Source of the DNA: Archilochus colubris | Lineage: Eukaryota; Chordata; Aves; Apodiformes; Trochilidae | Length of the DNA stretch: 64,000 nt | Reading direction: 5' to 3' | NCBI GenBank assembly: GCA_023079485.1 | Contig: CM041083.1 | Span: forward strand, 64,113,810-64,177,809 | In this document: positions 13,438 through 26,645 of the stretch, one piece after another | Layout: the number at the start of each line of letters is the position of its first letter | Numbering within the stretch: the first letter of the stretch is position 1 | Program-made: the position numbers and the translations under genes | The notes under the pieces: model-generated | The model's database searches: none | Seen by the model: the letters and a program-made list of their open reading frames with translations, nothing else | What the model was told of the DNA's origin: nothing

Positions 13438-15194
13438 ACCTTGGAGTAGCTGCATGGAATAAAAGCAGTGTAGTCTGTCCTACAGGCTCAGCGTGGCAGC
13501 TGCTTGGCCCCGTGGCATTGTGAAGAATATATGTAAACGTGCATGCTGTGCAGGAGAAACTGAGGATAAGTACAAAATAAGAAGGAATCAAAAGGGAGCT
13601 GACAAACTGTGTAGCACACACATTGCCAGCCCTGGGCTCTGGTTTGTTAATGACTCCAACAACTCAGATACTTTCTTTCCTTTTATACAATAGTTGGAAA
13701 CACAGATCCTCCCTCCACCTCTCCCCCTTTCATATTCCCTGTAAGAAGTGCTAAATCAAAGGAAAATGCAGGTGTTGCAGAGACCAGAAATCCATTAAGT
13801 TTGAGGCTTGTGCTGATTTCCCTGGAACATCTCATCTCTCAAAACAGACAGAACACTATGAGGATGGGCTCTGGGGACATAGCAGCATCGTTCAGCCAAC
13901 AGCCAGTGCAGCCACACTTTCCCCTATAATCTTAGTCTTGTGCCTGGGCAGGAGGGCCAGGGAGCTATGTTCCGCCTGTGAGATGGCAGCATGTTCCCAT
14001 CTCTCAGATGTGAAGCACTTCCCCTCACACTGGTGTATAGACTGGAGAGGTCACAGCACCACTTTGCCATTAGAGGTCCAGGCACTAAGTTTTAATTCCT
14101 AGGTAAGACTACAAGTGGATCCAGTCTACTCTGCTCCCCCTTTGCTTAGGATCATGAATTAATTTTCTGCAAATGAAGCTGCCATAGCCTCACTATTGTC
14201 CAGCATCATGTTTACCCTCAAGATTTGAACAGTTCATGAGAGCCGCAGGCAACTACAAAGTGATCCAATGGGATCCAGCTGCTACCCCTCATTTCCATCA
14301 ATGAGCAGTGACAGTGATGCTTTTTGTTTCCATTGGTGATGCAATTGCTTCATCCTGTTTGAAGGACTTGAATTAATTTCTAAGGGATTGGGCTCTTCTC
14401 ATCAGCCTGTCTGTGACTCCTGACAGTACTAATACTGCAAAAGCAGACTTGATTAATCATTCGGCTTTTAAAGAAGATTTCCAACTCTAGCTGCCTGGAT
14501 TATCTCCAGCTGCTGCTGCCGCTGGCAGAAAAAAACCTTTATTAGAATGGGACATAGTTGACGTTCAGCTGTACATCCAAGCATGGTATCTCTTCTCTAT
14601 GAGAGTAAGGTTTGCAAAGTACTTTTTACCTGCACCGAATTTATTTTTCCTAGTACAAAGCAGAAATGACCTCATTTAAGGTCAAAAAGGTCTCTGTTCA
14701 ATTCCCCAGCAGGTATAAAAATCACCCAAATGTTTTCAATGCATGAATGGAACAAGCTTCATGGATTCAGGCTTGGTCATGCGTAACAAGTACGATTCTT
14801 TTCTTTTTGGCCTTTTGATCTACAAAGGTTCTGTTTGTTTGAAATCTGCTCTTACTATTTTTAATATAAAAATGTTTGTATATCAGTTGTCAAGTTACTT
14901 TTATACATCTAAATATCTGTTCTACCATGTGACTGAATGTATCTTCATTTTCTATGACTGCTAGCATGCTTCTTAGTACATCTTATAATTTAGATTTACT
15001 CAAAGCACATTTTTTAATAGAAAATGAACTCTTACTCATGACATGAGCAGGCACATGTCCCGTTGATTTACAAAGGGAATCCAGTGTTCAGCTTCTTGAG
15101 AATACCCCTGGGATCAATTCTTGGCTTCATGATTGTCAAACTCTGGACTCTGAGGAAGTCATTTAAGCTGCCATTGCTTGAGTGGGTTTTGTCT

Positions 15195-15318
15195 CGGTTT
15201 CTTTGTGGTTTAAATCCTTCAAATATGAAACAGTTATATCTTCAGGTCCTTCTTCTTCATTGTCTCTTTGCCAAGGTCTGCATACTTAGCTTTTTCTTAG
15301 TCTTTCCTTTTGAATTGG
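15195..15318. repeat. Diverged direct repeat, copy 1
   Basis: The segment contains TTCTTCATTGTCTCTTTG, CCAAGGTCTGCAT and TTTTTCTTAGTCT. It aligns with about 80% identity over its last 65 bp to 15817-15880, and more weakly upstream of that. The family is not recognised. Confidence 0.6.
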
Positions 15319-15761
15319 TTACATGGGGTTTAAATATGGTGATGTCAAACAGTATTCACTAAGGAATGTACAAAACTGTTCTATTTTGAAGGCTCTCTTA
15401 ACAAGAAAAGACAGCATTCACCATCTTTATGAGCAAGAATATCTCATTTTGAAATTTTATTTCAAAAAACATGTTCAGAGAAGTCACAGTGAGAACAGCT
15501 AACAAAAACTTAATAAATAATGCAACTTTTCTGGCTCTCAGTGTGGAATATTTTCCCTACAACGCACTTTTAATTATTTGTCAAAAATCCTCCTAAATAC
15601 CCAAAGCAATGGATCTTCTGAAATTTCTGTTGGAAGACTGCTTGATATCATGCTAGAACTACTTGTAAAGACAAATTGATGTTTCAGTGCACGTTTATAT
15701 TTTCTTAATTTAATGTTATTACTCATAGGTTTACTACTTCTTGCACAACCCAAAATTCCTC

Positions 15762-15880
15762 TCCTTTCTTGGTGTTTATAGCTTTCAAGTATTTGTAATT
15801 TCTTGTTACATTCTTTTTCTTCATTGTCTCTGAGCCAAGGTCTGTGTATTTCATTTTCTTAGTGTCTCCTTTTAAGTCGG
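15762..15880. repeat. Diverged direct repeat, copy 2
   Basis: The segment contains TTCTTCATTGTCTCTGAG, CCAAGGTCTGTGT and TTTTCTTAGTGTC, in the same orientation as copy 1 and about 565 bp from it. Confidence 0.6.
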
Positions 15881-18800
15881 CCCCAGGATGTTCTTGTTTC
15901 TCCTTTGCTTCTGCTTTAGCTAGATTTTTGTTTTAGTTAATGAGATGTCTCAAAGTGAATGAATTATCCTTGAGCGTTCTAGAAATAGGAACTGAGTCTT
16001 CCTGTTCGCTGATGTCCTGGCCCCTAATAAAAAAAAATTTAAAAATAATTTTAAAAAAAGCATATGATTTTGGGAAGGTCAAAAGATCCCTGAGCCAATG
16101 CAGGAATTTCCAGATATCCTATTTACTGCAGGGTTTCTCATGTACATAAAAAAATTTCTGTGTACTAAGAGACTCAGTTTTTCCTCTGTTTCAAGGGAAG
16201 CAACTTGCAAGGGCTGCTAATATACCTGTGCAAATGAATTGTCCATGCAGAGCAAATCTGGTGTTTTGACTTTAGTGCGGAGGCTCATCTGAACTCTCTC
16301 ACATGCTGTGTGAACATCATCAGACTTGCTGTCTGGATGTGTCTTTCTGTAGTTGTAGAGATGTTTAATAACAGTTGTGTCATAGGCCACTGAGCTCCTG
16401 AAGGGATTCCTCCCTTATCCTTAGCTACACTGTGGTTACTTTGCATGTCTTGAGCCCTGAAGCTATTTTTCAAGGTTGTTAGGGGGATAGTAATATCCTT
16501 TCAACGTATGAGGAAGAGAACCTGACTGATATTTGTGCACTGTTGCAGTCTATGACACCGTATGTGATACTTATAGTCAATCTGTGACAGTGGATAATGC
16601 TTCTGTATAAACCTCATGTCTGTCTCGTGTTTTCCAGTTGTTGTTCCAACATCTAAAGTTTTCTTTCTTCTCTTCTTTTGATTTCTGGTCTGACTAATGT
16701 TTTCAAAAATTTTTTAGTTTAACCATGTTAATCTTTCTTATGGACGTATATGATGAAGATGTTATGGACGCAACAATGATGAAAATGTTAGGCAAATACT
16801 GAACTAACCTGTTTCCCTATAATATTCCAGTAAACCAAGTATTCAGACTTGATATAGTACCAAAATCTAGATTTTGTTTACTGCCATTTAGTTTTGCTTT
16901 GGATGATTTTGCTCCCACCTAGACTGAAGTCAATTAATTCTGGAGATAGTATTTCCTGAGATGCTCCATCAAATGCTTGTAATTCAGATAGATCATGAAT
17001 ACTGTATGCCCTGTAGCCACTAATTTTACAATCCTGTAAGAAATACTCATCTTTTCCTGGCAGCCTTTATTCTTTAGGAACTAGTGTAGCTGAAAAAGTT
17101 GTTCTATTATTCTTTAGATTAGAACTGACTGACTGTGGTCTTCAAACCCTTGTTTTGTGTTTCCTGTGGTCTGCAAAGAATTGTCTGGCCATAAAGTGCT
17201 GTCTCTTCTCCTAGACACTAAATTTCATTACAGAGAGTTAAGAATACATTAAGCACACTTCTTAATACTAGTCATATATATAAGGTGTTTTTACATTTAC
17301 TACAGCACTGTGATCACCAATAAAAGGAAAAGCAATTTGTATAACAGCAAGAGGAAAGGGTGTTGTGTCCTAATTAGTTTGCATTAAACTGTTGACCTCC
17401 CTGCAGAACAGAGTGTATGCTCTGGTAAGACAGCTCAGCATCAATTCGGCCTTTGAAAGATGTATATGATGGTGTTATAAAGGATATTCCAAACCTTTTA
17501 TACCTACTGCTTTTGATGCTACTTATTGAAGTTCCAGTCCTCTTATGCACAGAGTAACTTCTCCATCTCTGTGTTGCAAGGCTTACATATTTTTCTTGGG
17601 GGACTAGAGAATAGAGAAAGCTGTACTGGCCTCCTGATAGCTGGTCTGGAGATACCTCCCTCTTTGAGATCTCCTTGCTGCATGTTGCCAGTCCTTCCTT
17701 TGTGAGATTCAGTCCTTGTCCTTGTGATTGTTTGCTCTTTTATTTTCGACTTGCAGTTTTCATACGTTCCAGTTTGTTGCCATACAGAACAAAACAGAGT
17801 AATCATCAGTGCAACTACACAGCTTGGACTTTTTAGGTGTGTAAGTGCATCGCACACTCAGAGTTTCTTGCATTCATGTGGTTTTCTGCCCTGCTATGCA
17901 ACCTGTATTACTTGCTCAGCTCTTTTCAGTTCTGTAGTTTCATTCCCTTCTTGCCACAGGCTCTGTGCATCTTTCTGTTTCCTCTCTTCCAGTGTGTGAT
18001 TTTGCACCCCTGCTTTCCCTCAGAAGCTAGGTTGCCATTTTACAGTCACTGTGCAGGGGTTCCAAGTATTGCCATTTTCTGCAAAGTTGCCCACAGCTCA
18101 TTTCTTCCCTTCTTGTGCCTTCCACAGCATGAAGAAGATATTTTAAACACCCAAATATGCATTTGACTCATAGCATCTTGTTTCTCCTTGATCCTTTATC
18201 ATGGAGTAAAGACCAAAGCTTTTCAGAGAATCAGTGTAATGATCCCTAGATGGGAGAGGTGAAGGAAAAGAAAAACTGACTCTCATGGTTCTGTGTTTTT
18301 CTGATTTGGAGACAATTACTGAGGCACTAAGATGTGGGCTCACTAAGGCTGTAGGTATTCTTCACTACCCATTTTTACCTTTGTCTAATTCTCCATTTTT
18401 ATCCTAGACCAATACATTTCTTCCAAAAATACTCTGTGAAACTGTGGAATCATGGTATCAGTAAGTCAAAAGTTTCCTTAGTAAAGCAGTTCAGCTTCAG
18501 TACAAAATTTCTTGGTCTATTTTTCTGTCTTTTCCAGAAATTAATATGAGAAAGTTCAGATATTGAAAATTTTGCTTTCTCATACCTTTCTACATACTCT
18601 GCAATTTTTAGTGTGTTTTTTTTTCTTTGTCATATAGACAAAAAAAGTTGCTCTTTAGATTCTCACATTGCAGAACATAAATATGCTTTCTTTTCTCCCC
18701 TTCCTCTTAATATTCATACTTACAGTAGATACTTTGTTTTATTTCACCCTAGTATGACAAAGCTGGGGTTTTTTTGCAAGGTCTATCTCCTGCAAAATTT

Positions 18801-21800
18801 GTCTTATTTTGTAATCCCTCATTTTCTTAATTAAAATATCCTCACAAGAACAGTTAGTGACACTGACCTTTAAATCTCTGCTTAGGACACATACCAGTAA
18901 ATTATTGACTTAGAAGTTTTTTTCTGCAATTGTAAAATAGAACTAGGAAAGCAAAGAAATTCTTATACTATGATGATAAATTTTGAAACATGGAGAAAGC
19001 TATTTCCTTCATATCTTTGTCTTCCATTAATACCACTAATGCACAAATTCTTTCACAAGTGAAAGCAGATAAGATAGCCACATAAAGAATATCTTTACAT
19101 GTCTCTGACCCATTTAGCAGTCCTCAGCTGGGAACCAGAATTTCTTTCTTATTTTTTTTGCCAGCCTGTATTTTTCTGGGTAAATTTTTCACCTGCTGCT
19201 ATCTCCAGTTTTATATTATTACTCCTGTTACTGCAGACCTAAGAGATTTATCAAGTGCACATTAACATCCACTTTTGTTGAACTTTTAACCCCTGCTAAA
19301 TTCTCACTGATGGAAAGAGCCATACTTCCCTGGAGTGCACTTAGCTAGCAGCTGCCCTGTTTGCTTAAACTCCATGATAGAAATTGTCCTCATCTGCTGT
19401 TTCTGCATCAGCAAGCCAGTTTCTCTAGTTATTTGTTTATATATTTTCCAATTTTTCCCAACATTCCCTGTTTCATGCACATATTCCACTGAGCTGTGAG
19501 TAGCAAGGAGTCACTAAAGTAGAGAGATATTGGATAGCTCTTCCAGCTGGCTGAAGCTCCAGAGAAGGTTATGGTAATGATAAGAGTGAGATATTATGGG
19601 AAGGGCAGGAGCAGGGGGCCTTTTGTGATACAAGAGGGAGCAAAAAAATCAGATCAATAAGATGACTTCAAAGCTGCAGTTAAAAAAGGGCCTTGATTTT
19701 GCTTATGGGCTACCACATAAAATACTTGTGCCCCTCTATGATTTGGTTTCCCATCACTCCAGTCAGGATTTGGAAGGAGGGAGTAACTGATGCTTTCCGA
19801 AGTGCACCTAACACTGGGCAAGTAGCTGCCTGATCCCTGCTATCTAAAGGGTGATCTGAAGACTTCCAGTATCAGACATGGCCAAGTTATCTCAGATTAA
19901 TCGTGAAGGAGGTCACACACTGGTTTAGGATCAGGCAAGTGGGAGTTAAAGAGCTTGGCTTATGAAATGTCCTAGATCTGTTTGAACTGTCCTAAGAAAA
20001 TTTCCTCTGTTACAAGACTGACTGCATTCACCCAGCCACCTTGGGACAGCAAAAGGAGAACAGCATCCCAGCATGTTCTGCCAGTGCAGCTGCTGGGGTC
20101 TGGTATCTCTTGTTGTGAGGCCTGCTTGGAACTGTCCCAGGATTAAATTGCTGGCAGACACTGCATCAGCAAGGAACCAGAGGAAAGTCCAGGTTGTCTC
20201 TGCTTTGCACTGCTTTGTTTACATGACCTGAACTCCCTCCCTCCAGGCTGCACCTTTTTGGTCTCAAGTTAGAGACTCTGCATATTGCGTTTTGCTATCC
20301 TGGCACGTGATTATTTTGTCCTTACTCCTGCTGATGTAGGTGAAGGTTGCAGATAAACATGCTGCCCTCCATGTGGGTCACTTTATGTCATCAGGAGCTG
20401 TGATAATAAGCCAAGTTATTGGAAATAATCTTCCTGTCTGTCAGCTGCCTATTAGGAAACTTTGGTGAGGGTGTGCATGTGTCTGTAGTAGTATAGAGAA
20501 AAGACATGTACATGTAGCAAAACCACCTTGGGGAGTGAACTCATCAGCTGCAGCAGTCACAGAGAGTCAGTACGGGGGCTCCAGATCCCCCGACACACAA
20601 TTTGCTGATGAGTGCCACTGAACCACCTACTGAATCTGGTCAGACAGTTAATGAGGATGCCCACTTGCATGGGAGGAATTCCTGAAAATGAAACCACAGA
20701 GTGGGAGACCAGCACCTTCCAGCCTTGCTGGGAGTCTGTAGGCTAAGTGAGACCTCCCATGTGGGACTTTACAGTCCCTTTTAGCCTTAAAAAACCACAA
20801 ACAGTGTTTCAGCTGAAAACAAAGTAAACTTTAAAAGGAAAACTCATTTTCAGAGTTCTGTACAAGATATGCCTCAGCTTGTCATGGGAAATTGCACTCC
20901 TTTGACAAGTACTCCCCCTTTTAGTATGCAAATGATACATAATGATTTTCTCTAGTTCATTTTTCCCCCTATCTGGAAGCCGTAATGGGTTTAAATCCAG
21001 CTTCTTGCTTTCTTTGACAACTGAATGTCCAGGATAGTTCAACTTGGAGAGCCTAAAGGCAAATAAAATAACCAAGCCCTGTCCCTTTTTAATGTCCCTT
21101 CAAGTCAGTAGAAGCAGTTCCCAAATCACTGGTTAGTTGTATGACTTTCTCCAACTCCATAATTTTCAGCTACCAAGTTAAACGGATTTAATGTAAAGGT
21201 GGAATGTACAGCTTCATGGAAAAGACTTCCTTTATGGACTGAGTATCTTCTGTCCTTTTTTTTGTACAGGTTGTGAGGTGCATGTATCCCAGAATGATTA
21301 AAATTTTGAAATGTTCATATTGCCCATCTCAGAGGTAGGCACCATTTGTATCCTCCAGGCCCAGGCTCCAGCAGTCTTTGAAAATAAGTGATTTTCTTCA
21401 GAAAGAAAAGGTTGATTAACTATATACCTCTGATTTCATCTGTACTTAGAAAAATAAAAATACAAAAAACCAAACCAAACTTGTACAGAGTACATAGCAG
21501 GCTTCGTCTGCAGCTTCATGTATTTTCCATATAGGGATAACCCAAAATATCAAGTTCTTAGCATGCAAAAATACAAATAAATACTTTTGAGCATAACTGT
21601 CACTTGAGACTGCACAGCAAGGCCTGATCCAGAAGACTCTTGCTCCTTTTTGAGTGGAATGGAGAGGGGAAGTCTACTGGGCAGAATCCCAGTCCTCAGG
21701 GCATTGCTTAATGCACATCCATCTTTGTGTTCATTCCGTCTATAAGCAAGCAGTGAGGTCCAAGCGTGCTTTGCACTGTTCGGGTCTAAATGTGTTCTCT

Positions 21801-23200
21801 GGCTGCTTCCAAACCCCATTCCTGGAGGCACACAGCCTTTCACAGGGTAGGAAATCTCAGAGACTTGATAGCACACGTGTGGCTCTGATGCGGACAACAG
21901 GCCAGGAAGACTGAAACACGCTGCAGAATGCATCATGGTTTAGTTTCAGTCAGTGATGATCAAGCTGCCTGTACTTAATCCAGTTTGCTCTTCCATCTTG
22001 TCTTGATTATAGCCCCAGGGTTGGAGGGGCTTAGCTTCCTCCGGCTGCAACAGCAGAACCACTTGTGTTTGGGTCTTGCTTATTCTGCTGATTTCATCCT
22101 CACACCAGCTGATGAGCTTTGAGCCAAGAAGCAATCCTGCAGTTGTGCTGCTTGGGCAGAGCTGAGGTCTTCCCTTGAAATGACATTCTCTCCCCTCTCT
22201 GAGAGATGGGCTGCCTCTCTCAGAGCCTGGGATCAACTGCACTGTTCACTGGAACCTATCAAGCTGGTAGGATTTGGGTTGGCCCACATAGTTGCTAGTG
22301 CTCTGTGGGTTGCAGCTTGCCTGTATGGACTCTAATTTGGGGGATGTTAGTTAGTACATCCAATATAATATCCATTTCTGGTTACAGGCTTGTCTTGCAG
22401 GGAAGCATTCTGTGTTACTAAGAGGATAGCAACTTCCGAGTTAGACATCACAGGGCCACATCTCTAATGCTACTGCCGCCTGTGCTTGTGTAATTTGAAT
22501 CAAGGTGACTTTATCTGAGCCTAATTCACTTTTCAATCTCATTTCTATTTTGCATACTCTGGGGATGTATCTGTCCTCCCTTTCTCACCCCGGTTTAAAA
22601 AATCTCTGATCCCATTTTGGTAGACTTCTTTTGGTTACTAAACATTGAATTTAAAAAAGGTTGATTTCTTACTTCAGAAATAGCACACTTCTGAAGCATT
22701 TAGTTAGTACTTTTTGCCCCAAAGACTAAAAAATAAGTCCCTGGGTTTGCAGACTCATTTGGAGGATGGAAACAGAGTGAAAACCAGCAGTATTTGACAA
22801 ATAAAATGATGATTCAAGTATTAGGAAGCATTCTAACTGTAAGGCTGCCTGGCTTGTTGGAAGAGAAATAGTGTAAGCTCCATCTTTATAATGTAAACAT
22901 AATAAAAGTAGACTGGACATTGCAGGGTAGAAAATATTGTAGAGTTCAGTCCTATTTCTTCGTGTGCAACTGTTAAAATTTACTTTCCTTTTTATGCTAG
23001 TAGAAGCTTTGCTGCTGCTGAGATAAGCACATGTCTGTGTGAGGTGTTAGCTTTCAAATGAAAAAAATGGGGTCTCTTCAAAGCTAGAGGTGAAAAAAAT
23101 GGGTAATATCTCCTGTCTGCTCACCTCTGTCACCATTCCACTTCCCCTTGCTCCCTTATTCTCCCCTACTTTTGTCAACCATAGGAACAAAAATCTAAGT

Positions 23201-23287
23201 TTCTATGATTCTATTGGTGATGTTGGGTTGACAGTTGGACTTGGATTGTCTTAGAGATCTTTCCTAACGTTAGGGATTCTATGATTA
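23201..23287 (+). mobile_element. CR1 3'-tail scrap
   Basis: The segment reads GTTGGACTTGGATTGTCTTA, AGAGATCTTTCCTAAC and ends GGGATTCTATGATT, matching the 3' UTR and terminal repeat of CR1 with substitutions. A second TTCTATGATTCTA lies at its start. Only the last 90 bp or so of an element is present. Confidence 0.75.
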
Positions 23288-23677
23288 TAACATAAACCAT
23301 TTGTGGGGCCTCTGTGCTCAGCAGCACATTCTCTTCTGGTTTTCAGGATGGAAAACAATGGTTAATGAGGCATCATGGAAATTTCTCTGTCCTTGGGTGC
23401 CACTGTTAATATTTGTAAGAAATCAAACTTGAGAGAAATCTATTAATCTCTGGTCACAATGACTGCAACACCTGGGCTGAAGTATAAGGGACACTGTGGC
23501 TGTGTTGATTAGGCAGAATAAGAAACTCTCCTAATGGAGGTGAGGCTTTTAAGAGTTTATACCATGAAAGTTTAAGAGAAGTGCAGACTCAGAGTCACAT
23601 ACATTCCTTGTTGACAGAGAAGTTGAAACATTATTTCTCCTGCTCCCGAGTGATTTTTTCAAACATATAAATAGCAT

Positions 23678-23703
23678 TGCTGACTTAAAATGCTGACTTA
23701 AAA
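23678..23703. repeat. 13-bp perfect tandem duplication
   Basis: TGCTGACTTAAAA occurs twice back to back. Confidence 0.9.
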
Positions 23704-26380
23704 TGCAATGAGCCTGCAGACATGGGGAGCTCAGCACAGGGCAAGCATCACTATTTGCTTCCAAGGAATCTTAAATTTTGAGATGATTTTGCCCCATCTG
23801 TGAACGAAACTCCAGCCATCTGCTTGCAGCAGTCTTTCATGGCTCTGCAGTTTGGCCAAACCTTCAGTGACCATACCCTCAAATTATTGGATGGACATGT
23901 GTGTAGTTCTCATACTTTAGCAGCTGTCACGGTGCTGTAGGTCTTGATGATATATGGCCTCAAGACATTTGATAAAGTATTAACCTTTAATATTCATTAG
24001 TTCAGATGTTCATATGGCCAAGGGAAGACCAGTTATTGATAATTTGATTATGCAAATGTGTATAAACTAGATTCTAAAAGTGTTTAAGCAATAAAATATT
24101 GCATGTATAGCCAAGATATTAATTAACTGTGTGATGCTGGAATGGACTCTGGTATGAATTTGTAGTTGAAAAAAAAGGTACTTGTGAGAAGTGGTGTAAG
24201 GACACAGGGGCTTGAGGCTCATACACTTAAGTTCACTGAACACACGTCATTAATAAATTGTGAAGCAGTGAATTGCAGTACTATGAATACCTGAGATCAA
24301 CTTTCCTCTCACATGCTACCAAAGCACTTAAAATTCACTGGAATGCTTTGATTCTGAACCAGGTTAAGCTGAATGCTTAACCACAAGGTTAAGGCTGGAT
24401 GAAGTTGATGGCAAGTTATATTTAGCCCAGGTCCTTGACTCCAGCACTCATTTTCCTGCTAGTGCAGCTGGACCCATCTCTAATGACCTTCAGTTCACAT
24501 TGTGAGATGGATTTAATCTTTGGGACTTTTGGAAGGAGGAGTTGGGTGAATTCTGGTGGGCTGGTGGAAGCTGCTTTCACTTGTAGTTTAATGTGTATAT
24601 CTTGCTGAATCTCACAGTTTTACCTTGTATTTCACAATAGTTGATTATTTTGTAGAAGCCCAGCCTTCTGCAGCTAAGTTGTTCTCAGCTTTGGTCTGAA
24701 AAAATTGTTGCTCATATAAGTTTTGTAGTAAAGTTTGAAAATGTGCAGTAAAGCCTCAGAAACTATGAATCAAAGAAGAAGAACTTCTAAGTGTAAACAC
24801 ACTACTGCTGTTCTTAATAGATCCTTTTTAGGCAAATTCAGGGTTTGCATATTTAGTTGCTTTTAGTTATAGTATGTACTAGCTTGAAATAGATAAAGGG
24901 TTCGTAGAAAAAATATATTCGAAAACAACAATAAGCAGTATACAAGGAAGTGCAAAATGAACTTAGGAAGGGATGATTTATTGTCTCCCCTAAAATTTTC
25001 TGGAAAAGGAAAAAAATAGAGGACATGATACATGGTGGTTTTGTTCGTAGGGTTTTTTGGTGTGTGTGTTTTGTTTTTTTTAAAATAAACCTTCTTTTTA
25101 TCTGTCACTGACTTTAAAAGCAGTGCCACTGAAAGCCATAGGAGCTGTGCTGGTTTTGTCACCATTGGGAACAGAAGAAAGACTTTGGGAGGGAACTGAG
25201 CTGTAGATATCCTACGGGCATCTTTCTTCTATGCAATCTCTCATAAACTACCTTAGTAGGAATGTGTTGTTTTTCTTACCCTGACTCCGTGAACTAGATA
25301 TTGAATGAACTAGTTGAGTTCCTTGTTTTGCATTATCAATGACTTAATACTTCTTCTGTTACTGTTTTCTAAGTGCTTTCATAGAGTGAGCTGTGGGGTA
25401 CAGATGATAGAAGAGGCTTGACCTGTGACAGAAACCTTGCAAATGAGGGTCTTAAAATCTCACTCAGTTAAGCCAGAGTGACTGAGTAATGTATGTTTCT
25501 CAAATTGAGAGTTTTAGAAATGGAGAAAAAGTCTGAAGAGGCCACAGTCTTTATACCATATTGTTTCTGCATCATTCATCTCATTCCATGCTGCCCCTTG
25601 TTGGAATGGAAGGATGAGTGCCACGAGTAGGACCTGATCCTGGGAAATTAATAGTGGTATTCAGAGATACATGGTTACAAGACTCATGTGCTTTTCTTTA
25701 GTCCTGATTCACAGTCTGGGTATTACAAAAATATCTTACTGGGATTGCTAAAATCTGGATGTTTGCTGTTTGTGGCAGACCAGACTTGGAGAGGATGCAC
25801 TACTGCCTCCCTGTCTTGGTAAGAGCTGAGCATCAGCGTCTGTGCCTCCACTGCTCTCACCCATTCCTTCCACTCAAGCTTACTGCTGCTTTCTGGCAGC
25901 CTGTCCTGTTTGTTAGTGTCAAACGATTTAAGCAGAACCTTCCTGCCCACAGAGCTTCTCTTGGACTGGCAGGATGAATGTAGTACAGCTGATGCATATA
26001 GATCACAAGAACACCCATTTGGATGCTTGCTTTTGCCTATACCCTGAAGGGAGAGGAGGGAATTGGAAGCTATTTGTGCTGGCGTTGACAGCAGGCAGGT
26101 GAACTGAGTATTCTGCAAAGCCTTCAAAATGCAGTGAGACTTTCTGTCTGTAACAAACATTCCTTTCTCAACTGCTCTGTTTACATCATAATAAGTATAT
26201 CCAGATCAGTTATACTAATGATAATCCACCAGAAGCCCAAAGCCTATAGTCATGGAAATTTACTTTCTCATTCAGTGTACCAAGATATAAGCAAATAATT
26301 ACATTTTTAATATTTGGTACTGTCATCCAGAAAAATAATATTCATAAATTTCCTGACACTGAAATAAAGTGCAACCCACT

Positions 26381-26637
26381 TAATTACTAGCAAGTAAACA
26401 ATGATTCTTCCTCCTTAAAATACTCAAATATGTTCATAATTAGCTAATTAAACTAGCATATAAATGATTATTCAATATAAAAGAGCGATTGAGAGGCAAG
26501 CAGAGGAGGAAAAGCAGTAAAATCTTTACCCACAGCCACACTTCTTTCTCCAAAGAAGCTAGCGAATCGTTACAGGAGAGATGATGGGTGGAAAATAATA
26601 AGAAGAGCAGCAATAATTAACTCGACAGCAATAATTA
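26381..26637. promoter_or_regulatory. Cluster of five TAATTA homeodomain-type motifs
   Basis: TAATTA occurs at 26381, 26437, 26445, 26614 and 26632. At about 60% A+T roughly 0.2 would be expected in 257 bp. TATAAAAG at 26476-26483 lies between them. The cluster may mark an enhancer, or may simply reflect AT-rich sequence and a tandem duplication. Confidence 0.35.
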
Positions 26638-26645
26638 ACTTGACA
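26610..26645. repeat. 18-bp tandem duplication with TAATTA cores
   Basis: Two copies of GCAATAATTAACTYGACA lie at 26610-26627 and 26628-26645 and differ at one base. Each carries one TAATTA. Confidence 0.95.

Larger units (their letters stand above)
12399..23200. other. Intronic sequence without recognisable genes (block 2)
   Basis: This is non-coding intron sequence. Landmarks are the second CArG context copy (12851-12873), a 27-bp imperfect tandem duplication (13384-13437), a diverged direct repeat (about 15195-15318 and 15762-15880) and an A/T-only stretch near 16027-16060. No exon, RNA gene or autonomous element was recognised. Confidence 0.6.

Noticed and set aside
25723..26160. 145-codon minus-strand open frame
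   Set aside because: No recognisable motif and an overlapping frame on the other strand. Length is within chance for this much DNA.
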